The notes under the pieces: generated by a model
The model's database searches: none
What the model saw: the letters and a program-made list of their open reading frames with translations, nothing else
Told to the model about the DNA's origin: nothing
Shown: one piece after another, positions 14,734 through 21,239 of the stretch
Layout of the letters: each line of letters starts with the position of its first letter
Position numbering within the stretch: position 1 is the first letter of the stretch
Source: UM-FILTER-47-13 sp964445195
GTDB taxonomy: Bacteria; Pseudomonadota; Alphaproteobacteria; Micavibrionales; Micavibrionaceae
Direction of reading: 5' to 3'
Assembly (NCBI GenBank): GCA_964445195.1
Contig: CAYUKA010000022.1
Span: forward strand, 1 to 35,950
DNA: 35,950 nt
Translations under genes and position numbers: made by a program

Positions 14734-15153
14734 TCAGGCTAAGAAGGCCGCGAAGTCTTCGGCGTGGCTTTTCGGTATATGGACCGGGATCGTTTCAACA
14801 CCGGCCGCGGCCAGCGTCAGGAAGACGGCTCGGCCGGAGCCGATCTCGATATTTTCCAGCAGGCCGATCCCCAGAATCGGCTTTTCCAGCGCTTCGCCGT
14901 TTTGCAGGCGTGTTTCAACCTGCAGGCGTTTGTCACGCTCGTGAACCGGCAGTTCGTCAAGCGTCCGGATCCGTCCGTCCGGCAGCATCCATTCATAGGC
15001 ATACAGCGACTGCCGCCAGCTTTGCAGGACCTTGCCGGTATTGACGTTGACGCTTTCATAACGGTCCTGACGGTCTGCGGCCGCCGGGTTATCAGTGTAG
15101 GCAATGTTATTCATATCGGTCGTCGTATTCGTTTTCGCCATGGATTTGCTCAT
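14734..15153 (-). CDS. Unknown protein with ParB/sulfiredoxin-like C-terminal segment
   Basis: The 139-residue protein has a polar, probably flexible N-terminus, then a compact region (RQSLYAYEWMLPDGRIRTLDELP). Residues from about 85 on (KPILGIGLLENIEIGSGRAVFLTLAAAGVETIPVHIPK) follow the order of a ParB/Srx fold: a strand, a G-x-G-R box, a helix, then an IPVxI strand. This is pattern resemblance only. No ParA, DNA-binding helix-turn-helix or toxin gene is adjacent. Two upstream ATGs in the leader (MSKSMAKTN) make the exact start uncertain. Confidence 0.55.
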   Translation of the reverse strand: MSKSMAKTNTTTDMNNIAYTDNPAAADRQDRYESVNVNTGKVLQSWRQSLYAYEWMLPDGRIRTLDELPVHERDKRLQVETRLQNGEALEKPILGIGLLENIEIGSGRAVFLTLAAAGVETIPVHIPKSHAEDFAAFLA

Positions 15154-15268
15154 GAATTCACTCGTGGGTTTGCGATCGCCTCTTGCATCGCTGCTTATGC
15201 CATGTCATTTAAAAAGAAATTGTGTAACAATTGGTTAACAGGCAAACGACAAGACGGGATATGCGCCG

Positions 15269-15493
15269 ATGAACACGATCAAGATGAACACGATCAAGCC
15301 GCCGGAAGTGATTATTGTCGATAATGATGTCGATTCCGTCTCCTGTGACGGCGGTAACGGCGCGCTGGGGCATCCGGTGGTGTGGTATTCATTTGCGGGC
15401 GGCGATTGTGTCGAATGCGGCTATTGCGACCGCGCCTTTGTCAAAAAGCGGGCGCGGGCACGCTACCGCCATCTTGAAAGCCGGTCGGCGTAA
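15269..15493 (+). CDS. zf-CHCC zinc-finger protein, NDUFS6-like
   Basis: This small protein carries the CHCC zinc motif: Cys26, His35, Cys50 and Cys53, with 14 residues between His and the CxxC pair, in SVSCDGGNGALGHP...DCVECGYCDRAFV. The family is the bacterial relative of mitochondrial complex I subunit NDUFS6 and is found mainly in alphaproteobacteria; a role in complex I assembly or stability is inferred from that. The first five codons are an exact 15-bp tandem duplication (ATGAACACGATCAAG twice), so translation could begin at 15269 or 15284; both keep the domain intact. Confidence 0.88.
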   Translation: MNTIKMNTIKPPEVIIVDNDVDSVSCDGGNGALGHPVVWYSFAGGDCVECGYCDRAFVKKRARARYRHLESRSA

Positions 15494-15510
15494 CCGGCGG
15501 CCCGGCCGGG

Positions 15511-15538
15511 CTTGAAAGACGGGTTTCTTTTCCTATAT
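15511..15538 (+). promoter_or_regulatory. RpoH (sigma-32) heat-shock promoter for hsp20
   Basis: CTTG (15511-15514, in context CTTGAAAG) is followed after 17 bases by CCTATAT (15532-15538). This matches the alphaproteobacterial RpoH consensus CTTG-N17/18-CYTATNT at every fixed position. The expected transcript start is near 15545, giving a leader of roughly 75 nucleotides before hsp20. Confidence 0.8.
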
Positions 15539-15544
15539 GATAGA

Positions 15545-15620
15545 AGGTAAGCGGTGCTGCCTGATGCGGGCCGTTTGTGACATAGACTTGCTCATAACTG
15601 AAGAAGAGGAGTTGCAGACA
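15545..15620 (+). promoter_or_regulatory. Candidate ROSE-type RNA thermometer in the hsp20 leader
   Basis: CTTGCTC at 15587-15593 can pair with the Shine-Dalgarno GAGGAG at 15606-15611 if one G is bulged. This is the signature of the final hairpin in ROSE elements, which melts on heating to expose the ribosome site. The 12-base loop is longer than usual. The leader length, the RpoH promoter and the small heat-shock product all agree with the call. Pairing was judged by eye. Confidence 0.5.
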
Positions 15621-16136
15621 ATGAACACACGTTTGTCTTTATTTGACCACCCGTTTTTTCTCGGCTTTGACCAGTTCGAACGGGATTTTGACCGGCTTAA
15701 GAAATCGGCCGACGGTTACCCCCCTTACAATGTTGAACAAATCGGCGAAGACGGGCTGCGGATTACGCTGGCCGTGGCCGGGTTCACGATGGATGACCTC
15801 GATGTTGAGATCGAGCATAACCAGCTGACTATCCGCGGTAAACAGCGGGAGGATGAGCCGGAGCGCATCTTCCTGCATCGTGGCATTGCCGCCCGCCAGT
15901 TCCAGCGCAGTTTCGTGCTGGCCGACGGGATTGAGATCAGGGGCGCGACGCTGGATAGCGGCCTGCTGCATATCGATATGCAGCGCGTGATCCCCGAATC
16001 GGCGGCCCGCAAGGTCGAGATCAAAAACGGAGCCGGCAAGACCAACGGCCGTAAAACGGCGGCGATCGACGTCGAAGTGAGTGGCAACCGGCTTGAGAAC
16101 AAGACCCAGGACCGCAAAGGGGGCCGGGATGAGTAA
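15621..16136 (+). CDS. Small heat-shock protein, Hsp20/IbpA family
   Basis: Hsp20 proteins are ATP-independent holdases that bind unfolding proteins in the cytoplasm. From ATG 15621 the protein has 171 residues: a short N-terminal arm (LSLFDHPFFLGFDQFERDFD), an alpha-crystallin domain from about 35 to 135 (YPPYNVEQIGEDGLRITLAVAGF, LTIRGKQ, FLHRGIAARQFQRSFVLAD, GLLHIDM), a VEI tail motif and a longer than usual basic C-terminus. AGAGGAG nine bases upstream fixes the start; the frame is open to 15537, inside the RpoH promoter. The next gene overlaps its end by eight bases. Confidence 0.94.
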   Translation: MNTRLSLFDHPFFLGFDQFERDFDRLKKSADGYPPYNVEQIGEDGLRITLAVAGFTMDDLDVEIEHNQLTIRGKQREDEPERIFLHRGIAARQFQRSFVLADGIEIRGATLDSGLLHIDMQRVIPESAARKVEIKNGAGKTNGRKTAAIDVEVSGNRLENKTQDRKGGRDE

Positions 16137-16386
16137 AGGGACAGACAACCGGAACAATAACAGCGCGGCGGCGTTCAGAGCGCTGTCGGTCAAAGACTTT
16201 ACCGCGTTTGGCACCGGCCATCTCGCCTATATCACGCCGTCAAAACCGGCTTTTGCCGGGGCGCCGGCCCGGCCCGGTTACCAGCTGCGTCATGCTGATG
16301 GCAACTTGCTGGCGGTCAAGGATACGCCGGCCGAGTTGCTTGCGCTGGCGCGGCAAAACGGGCTGGATGTATTGCCGGTGCAATAA
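16129..16386 (+). CDS. DUF1150 family protein
   Basis: The 85-residue protein matches the pattern of DUF1150: ALSVKDFTAFGTGHLAYITP, then a short hydrophobic middle, YQLRHADGNLLAVKDTPAELLALARQNGLDVLPV. This family is found in alphaproteobacteria and commonly follows an Hsp20 gene, as here. Its function is not established; the overlap and shared RpoH promoter suggest a heat-shock role linked to Hsp20. AAAGGGGG lies about 10 bases before ATG 16129, inside the hsp20 reading frame. Confidence 0.85.
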   Translation: MSKGTDNRNNNSAAAFRALSVKDFTAFGTGHLAYITPSKPAFAGAPARPGYQLRHADGNLLAVKDTPAELLALARQNGLDVLPVQ

Positions 16387-16423
16387 GATCCGGTGCAATA
16401 AGATACTGTGAACGGAGCGGGGG

Positions 16424-16909
16424 TCAGGCGGCCAGCCTGGCCTCGTCCCGGCCATAGAACAGGGCGCGGATCGCGTCTTCGGACTCGGCACTGCGCAGCC
16501 GCTGGCAAAAGGCGCTATCCCTGAGCAGGCGTGAATACCGGGCCAGCGTCTGTAAATGGTAAGGGCCTTCGGCTTGCGGTGAAAGCAGTAGCATGATGAG
16601 GTCGACCGGTTGTCCGTCAGTGGAATTATAATCGATCATGTGCGGCAGCCGCGCAAACAGCGTATAGTTCTGCGCCAGTCCTTCGGCCTCGATATGGAGC
16701 ATTGCGGCACCGTCGCCGAGGCTGGAAACCGGGCTGTGCCGCTCCCAGGCCATCAGGCGGTTATAAAGTCTGCGCGGCTCCAGATTATTGTCAGAGGCTG
16801 CCGTCGTGGCAATATCCAGAAACGCCTGCTTGCGGTTATTCGCTTTCAGAGCCGGTAAAATACGGTTCAGTCCCGGCCGCTGATCATTATCATTTATGAT
16901 ATCGGTCAT
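16424..16909 (-). CDS. ptsN: PTS nitrogen regulatory EIIA (PtsN-like)
   Basis: PtsN is the last component of the nitrogen phosphotransfer chain and modulates potassium, nitrogen and envelope functions by its phosphorylation state. From ATG 16909 it has 161 residues. ALKANNRKQAFLDIATTAA, DGQPVDLIMLLLSPQAEGPYHLQTLARYSRLLRD and LR..ES fit the family. The phospho-acceptor His is probably His72 in GDGAAMLHIEAEGL, but the usual IPHGR/K context is changed to MLHIE, so phosphorylation or partner choice may differ. It is the last gene of the rpoN-hpf-ptsN group. Confidence 0.88.
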   Translation of the reverse strand: MTDIINDNDQRPGLNRILPALKANNRKQAFLDIATTAASDNNLEPRRLYNRLMAWERHSPVSSLGDGAAMLHIEAEGLAQNYTLFARLPHMIDYNSTDGQPVDLIMLLLSPQAEGPYHLQTLARYSRLLRDSAFCQRLRSAESEDAIRALFYGRDEARLAA

Positions 16910-17025
16910 AATTTTATCTTTCAGCCAAAGTACAGCGCCCACACCATGCCATAACGCGTTATGCACGGCAACCCTGCACCTGATTGCATGCACAGGTTTT
17001 TTAAAAGGTGTCGGTTAAAATAAAG

Positions 17026-17661
17026 TTAAGCGCTTTTAGCGATGTCAGCCTGATCGCTTTCGGCGCTGTCCGGATCGACCCAGCCGATATTACCGTCTTC
17101 GCGGCGGTAGACCATGTTCAACCCCCGATGTTTCGCGTTGCGGAACAGCAGCGCCGGCAGGCCGGCAAGATCCATCCGCATAACGGCGTCAGAAACGCTC
17201 ATCGTCTGGATGTCGGTGCTGATCTCGGCAACGATCAGCGGGTCATCGCCCGTCGGTATATCATCGGTCTCATGTGCGTCTTCGGCCTCTGGTTCGGCGG
17301 CCAGCACATAATCGCGCGCTTTAAGGATTTCGGTTTCCGGCGTTTGCTCCATACGGTCATGGTGATCGCGCAGGCGCTTTTTATAGCGGCGCAGCTGCTT
17401 GCCGACCTTTTCGGCCGCGCTGTCGAACGAACCGTAAGGGTCGCCGGCCTGGCTGTCGGCCAGCACCATGATATCCTTACCGACGCGGATCTGGATATGC
17501 ACCCTGATCTGGCCGTGGCCGTGGCCTTCTTTGGCGAAGGTCACGGTCGCAAAGGTCGCGTGATTGAAATATTTGCTATTCAGGTCTTCAAGCTTTTCGG
17601 TGACATGGGTGCGCAGCGCATCGCCGACATCCATCTGCTTGCCTTGAACGGTCAGTTGCAT
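17026..17661 (-). CDS. hpf: Long-form ribosome hibernation promoting factor
   Basis: Hpf binds the 30S decoding region and dimerises ribosomes in slow growth. From ATG 17661 it has 211 residues: an S30AE domain (MQLTVQGKQMDVGDALRTHVTEKLEDLNSKYF, HIQIRVGKDIMVLADSQAGDPYGSFDSAAEKVGKQLRRYKKRLRDHH), a linker rich in acid residues, and the C-terminal dimerisation domain (MSVSDAVMRMDLAGLPALLFRNAKHRGLNMVYRREDGNIGWVDP). AAGGA precedes the start; the longer upstream frame overlaps rpoN and is not supported. It lies between rpoN and ptsN, a common proteobacterial order. Confidence 0.95.
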   Translation of the reverse strand: MQLTVQGKQMDVGDALRTHVTEKLEDLNSKYFNHATFATVTFAKEGHGHGQIRVHIQIRVGKDIMVLADSQAGDPYGSFDSAAEKVGKQLRRYKKRLRDHHDRMEQTPETEILKARDYVLAAEPEAEDAHETDDIPTGDDPLIVAEISTDIQTMSVSDAVMRMDLAGLPALLFRNAKHRGLNMVYRREDGNIGWVDPDSAESDQADIAKSA

Positions 17662-17767
17662 AAGCCTTGTCCTTTCTGCTTTATCCTGTCCTGATCTATA
17701 ATCCAGAAGCGTTTTAGCAGGAATCCGCCCCGCCGCACAAGGGGGTTCTGATCCGGCTTTACCGGCT

Positions 17768-19354
17768 TTAATTGTGCGTCGCCGGATCGTCCTGCCGGTT
17801 TTTCTTCTGCCGCCGCCGTTGTACCGATGAGGGGATATGCAGCGCCTCGCGGTATTTGGCAACGGTGCGGCGGGCGATCTCAACGCCGTCATCGCGCAGC
17901 AGGGCGACAATCCTGTCATCGGAAAGAATATCCGCCGGGTCTTCGCCGTCGACCAGCTTTTTGAGCCGCGCCTTGACGGCCTCGGCGCTGTGGCCGCCTT
18001 CGCCATCCTCGCCGCCGAGGGCGGTGCTGAAGAAATATTTCAGTTCGAAAATGCCGCGCGGCGTACCGATATATTTATTGGTGGTGACACGGCTGACCGT
18101 ACTTTCATGCATATCGACTTCGGCGGCGATGTCCTTGAGCGTCAGCGGCTTTAGGAATTCGATCCCATACAGGAAAAACGCCTCCTGCTCCTCAATGATC
18201 GCGCCGGCGACCTTGAGGATTGTCCTGGCGCGCTGGTCCATGGCCCGCACCAGCCAGTTGGCGTTCTGTAACTGCTCGTCCAGATATTTACGGTCCTTTT
18301 TATTGTGCGCGGTCTGCGCGACCTCGGTATAGTATTCGTTATTGACCAGAACCTTGGGCAGTGTATCTGTGTTCAGTTCAACCCGCCAGCCGCCGCCCAG
18401 ATTTTTCGGCAGCTTTTTCATCAGCACGTCAGGGATCGCTGTCTGCACAATAAGGTGATCGAAATCTGCCGCCGGTTTTGGATTGAGGGCGCGGATCTCT
18501 TCGATCATATCCTGCAGATAGGTGTCGTTCACGCCGCACAATGTGGCAAGCTTTTCAAAATCGTGGGCGGCGACCAGGTCGATATGCTGCAGCAATTTTT
18601 GCATCGGCGCATCAAGCCGTCCCTGCTCTTCAAGCTGGAGCGCGAGGCATTCGTTCAGGTCGCGCGCAAAGATACCGGTCGGGTCAAAGCCTTTGAGAAG
18701 GTGCAACAGTTTTTCCAGCCGCTCCGGCTTGCAGCCAAGCCGGTCGAGCAGATCTTGTTCGCCGTGGCGCAGGTAGCCGCCTTCATCGAGCAGGTCGATC
18801 AACTCCGCGCCGATCATCCGGTCGCGCGCATCCGAAACCGCAATATGAAGCTGGTCGAGCAGGTGGGTGCGCAGCGTTGTTTCGGCGCTCATCCGGTTTT
18901 CGAAACTGTTTTCAATATTCTCGAAATTGCGGCTGCCGCCGCTGCCGATCTCGGCCATTTTACTGCCCGGATCGAAATCGGGCGCGGCCTCCGGCGTTTC
19001 GTTACCGGTCCACGCCTCGCTAAAGCTCTCGTCAATGTCATCAGTCTCGGCTGCCGCCGGACTATCCGGTGCGCTGTTTTCCTGTTCCGATTCATCTTTT
19101 TCAAGAAGCGGATTTTGCGCCAGCTCTTCTTCGACAAATTCGCCCAGCTCGACATTATTCATCTGCAGCAATTTGATCGCCTGCTGCAATTGCGGCGTCA
19201 TGACAAGATTTTGTGACTGGCGGAGATCGAGTTTCTGGGACATCTGGTTCATGCAATTATTATACCATGCGGCCGCACCGGGGGGCAGTGGAAAATCGCC
19301 CGGAAACACGGTAGTCTTCTCATCGTATGGTTTAGCCGGGTCGCCGTTTTGCAT
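17768..19354 (-). CDS. rpoN: RNA polymerase sigma-54 factor
   Basis: Sigma-54 directs RNA polymerase to -24/-12 promoters that need an AAA+ activator. LDLRQSQNLVMTPQLQQAIKLLQM is region I, an acidic region II follows, and the core-binding region, the helix-turn-helix and the RpoN box (ARRTVAKYRE) come near the C-terminus (EIARRTVAKYREALHIPSSVQRRR). ATG 19354 has AGGGTGAG upstream. ATG 19252 (MNQMSQKLDLRQ) better fits the usual family N-terminus but lacks a ribosome site, so the first 34 residues are uncertain. The gene upstream runs the other way, so rpoN needs its own promoter here. Confidence 0.93.
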   Translation of the reverse strand: MQNGDPAKPYDEKTTVFPGDFPLPPGAAAWYNNCMNQMSQKLDLRQSQNLVMTPQLQQAIKLLQMNNVELGEFVEEELAQNPLLEKDESEQENSAPDSPAAAETDDIDESFSEAWTGNETPEAAPDFDPGSKMAEIGSGGSRNFENIENSFENRMSAETTLRTHLLDQLHIAVSDARDRMIGAELIDLLDEGGYLRHGEQDLLDRLGCKPERLEKLLHLLKGFDPTGIFARDLNECLALQLEEQGRLDAPMQKLLQHIDLVAAHDFEKLATLCGVNDTYLQDMIEEIRALNPKPAADFDHLIVQTAIPDVLMKKLPKNLGGGWRVELNTDTLPKVLVNNEYYTEVAQTAHNKKDRKYLDEQLQNANWLVRAMDQRARTILKVAGAIIEEQEAFFLYGIEFLKPLTLKDIAAEVDMHESTVSRVTTNKYIGTPRGIFELKYFFSTALGGEDGEGGHSAEAVKARLKKLVDGEDPADILSDDRIVALLRDDGVEIARRTVAKYREALHIPSSVQRRRQKKNRQDDPATHN

Positions 19355-19378
19355 AAACTCACCCTGTTGTGGTAAAAT
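19349..19378 (+). promoter_or_regulatory. Sigma-70-type promoter for the orphan gene 19414-20382
   Basis: TTGCAT (19349-19354) and TAAAAT (19373-19378) are 18 bases apart on the plus strand and end 35 bp before ATG 19414. The sequence overlaps the start of rpoN on the other strand, so the two transcripts would interfere or share regulation. Confidence 0.45.
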
Positions 19379-19413
19379 ATGCTCATAATAAAGAATAAAA
19401 AGGGTGTGATCTG

Positions 19414-20382
19414 ATGGCGGAAGCCTTAGCACAAGCAGAGTCTCATACGATGGACGACCGGGCGGTCAGCCCGGATGTCTGGCACAGGCTCGGCATCACA
19501 ACCGATGGCGTGTATCAGGGCCTGATCGGGATTTTATCGGCACCGGGCCTGCTGGTCGATGCGGCGAATAACGCACCGCGTATTCTCAATATCCTTCCCG
19601 GTGATCAGGGTTTTGGCCCGATCACCGATGACCCGTTTCTCGGCAGCAGCCAGATTCGCCGCGGCCTGACCGGGCTTTACAACGGCTATAATGACCTGAC
19701 CGGGGTCGAGGTGCCGGAAACGGTCGATATGACCGATCATTTGCTGCATCTGGGCGGCCGGGTCGCCGGTAGCGCGGCCGCATCCGGCGGCGGCGCCGCG
19801 GTAATCGGCAATAGTTCGATGCTCAGCGGTGCAATGCGCGGCGCGGCCGGCAGCCTGACGAATATCCAGGATTCGCGGCTGATCGCGACGGCCGGCGGGA
19901 TGGCCGCGCGGATTATCCGTCCGGTCTGGTGGGCGATGAAGAACCCGGTAACGGCTTTCAATGCGGCAACCGGGCTGGCGATTACCGGCACGGCGGCCGA
20001 CCTGACCCTGAATGACGGGCGTATCAGCGGCGCTGTGGCGGGGGCGGCTGTCGACACAGCCGTTGAACGGGTTACCGGTTTTGAAGGGATTGGCGATGCG
20101 TGGGAGAGGGTCGCGCCGGAACCGCTGAAAGACGGGCTGGATGATGTCATGGATTTTCTGGCCGAAAACCCGGCATTGGCGAAATGGGGCAGCTTCGGCC
20201 TCGCCCTGATGGCCGGCAACAGTCTTCTCAGCCATCTGGTGCCGGCGATCCCGGGCCGCGGGCTTTTATCATTGGCGCTTGCCGGAGCGATTGCATGGGG
20301 CTTGTCCGAAGCGCTGGAACGCACGGTCCTGTCGCGCGAAACAGCCCCCCCGGCGCCGGCAGCGCCGGTACCGGCCATGTAA
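19414..20382 (+). CDS. Unknown Gly/Ala-rich protein between lptB and rpoN
   Basis: The 322-residue protein matches nothing I know. It begins with a polar segment, then has several Gly/Ala-rich moderately hydrophobic stretches (LIGILSAPGLLVDAANNAP, GGRVAGSAAASGGGAAVIG, GLAITGTAADLTLNDGRISGAVAGAAVDTAVERV, GRGLLSLALAGAIAWGLSEAL), and ends in a Pro/Ala tail. The spacing of Gly and Ala is glycine-zipper-like, suggesting membrane association. It is transcribed against the lptB and rpoN genes on either side, with AAGGG before its ATG. It probably entered a conserved block; the base composition does not stand out from its neighbours. Confidence 0.75.
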   Translation: MAEALAQAESHTMDDRAVSPDVWHRLGITTDGVYQGLIGILSAPGLLVDAANNAPRILNILPGDQGFGPITDDPFLGSSQIRRGLTGLYNGYNDLTGVEVPETVDMTDHLLHLGGRVAGSAAASGGGAAVIGNSSMLSGAMRGAAGSLTNIQDSRLIATAGGMAARIIRPVWWAMKNPVTAFNAATGLAITGTAADLTLNDGRISGAVAGAAVDTAVERVTGFEGIGDAWERVAPEPLKDGLDDVMDFLAENPALAKWGSFGLALMAGNSLLSHLVPAIPGRGLLSLALAGAIAWGLSEALERTVLSRETAPPAPAAPVPAM

Positions 20383-20398
20383 GACTCATCAAAGGCGG

Positions 20399-21169
20399 TT
20401 AAAGTGAAAACCCTTCGCCGAGATAAACGCGGCGGACATCTTCATGGGCGACGATCTCTTCCGGCGTGCCTTCATGCAGCACATGGCCATCATGCAGGAT
20501 ATAGGCACGATCGACGATATCAAGCGTGTCGCGAACATTATGATCGGTGATCAGTACGCCGATATTCTTGGTCTTCAGGAACCCGATCAGCTCCCGGATC
20601 TCGCCGACGGCAATCGGGTCGATCCCGGCCAGCGGTTCGTCGAGCAGGATATAATGCGGCCGGCTGGCCAGCGCCCGGGCGATCTCAAGCCGCCGCCGCT
20701 CGCCGCCGGACAGGGCGACTGACGGGGTACGGCGCAGATGGCCGATGGCGAATTCAGCCATCAGCTCTTCCAAAAACATATCCTGGTCTTCGCGTTTCAT
20801 CGCCTGCGCCTGCAGTACGGCGCGGATATTATCCTCAACCGACAAGCCGCGGAAAATCGAGGCTTCCTGCGGCAGGTAACCGATCCCCAGCCGCGCGCGC
20901 CGGTACATCGGCAGGGTGGTGATATCCTGGCCGTCAAGCATGATATAACCGCTATCGGCGGCAATCAGGCCGGTCATGATATAAAAGCAGGTGGTTTTTC
21001 CGGCGCCGTTGGGGCCGAGCAGCGCCACCGCTTCGCCGCGCTCCAGCCCGACCGAGACATCGCGCAGCACCGGGCGTTTTTTATAGCGCCTGGATAAATG
21101 TGTGGCATGCAGGCCCTTGGGCACGCTTTTAATGCGCCGGTTCTTGAGGAGATGCTGTGTCTTGATCAT
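20399..21169 (-). CDS. lptB: LPS export ABC transporter ATPase LptB
   Basis: LptB is the cytoplasmic ATPase of the LptB2FGC complex that extracts LPS from the inner membrane. From ATG 21169 it has 256 residues. GPNGAGKTT is Walker A, GYLPQEASIFRGLSVEDN is the Q-loop region, LSGGERRRLEIARAL the ABC signature, YILLDEPLAGIDP Walker B, and TDHNVRDTL the H-loop. VLHEGTPEEIV and RRVYLGEGFSL are typical C-terminal LptB motifs. The frame continues upstream toward 21346 but overlaps lptA and lacks family similarity there. It follows lptA by about 70 bp. Confidence 0.96.
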   Translation of the reverse strand: MIKTQHLLKNRRIKSVPKGLHATHLSRRYKKRPVLRDVSVGLERGEAVALLGPNGAGKTTCFYIMTGLIAADSGYIMLDGQDITTLPMYRRARLGIGYLPQEASIFRGLSVEDNIRAVLQAQAMKREDQDMFLEELMAEFAIGHLRRTPSVALSGGERRRLEIARALASRPHYILLDEPLAGIDPIAVGEIRELIGFLKTKNIGVLITDHNVRDTLDIVDRAYILHDGHVLHEGTPEEIVAHEDVRRVYLGEGFSL

Positions 21170-21239
21170 ACGCCTGTAGTCCGTCCCGTATTGCTTGCTG
21201 CGGCCTTGTTTATACCTGTCTGGCGTGCCGCGGTCAAAA

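Noticed and set aside
15537..15620. Upstream in-frame start for hsp20
   Set aside because: It lies inside the RpoH promoter and would eliminate the heat-shock leader; AGAGGAG supports ATG 15621.
17662..18006. Long upstream extension of hpf
   Set aside because: It overlaps rpoN, and the S30AE fold begins exactly at MQLTVQG.
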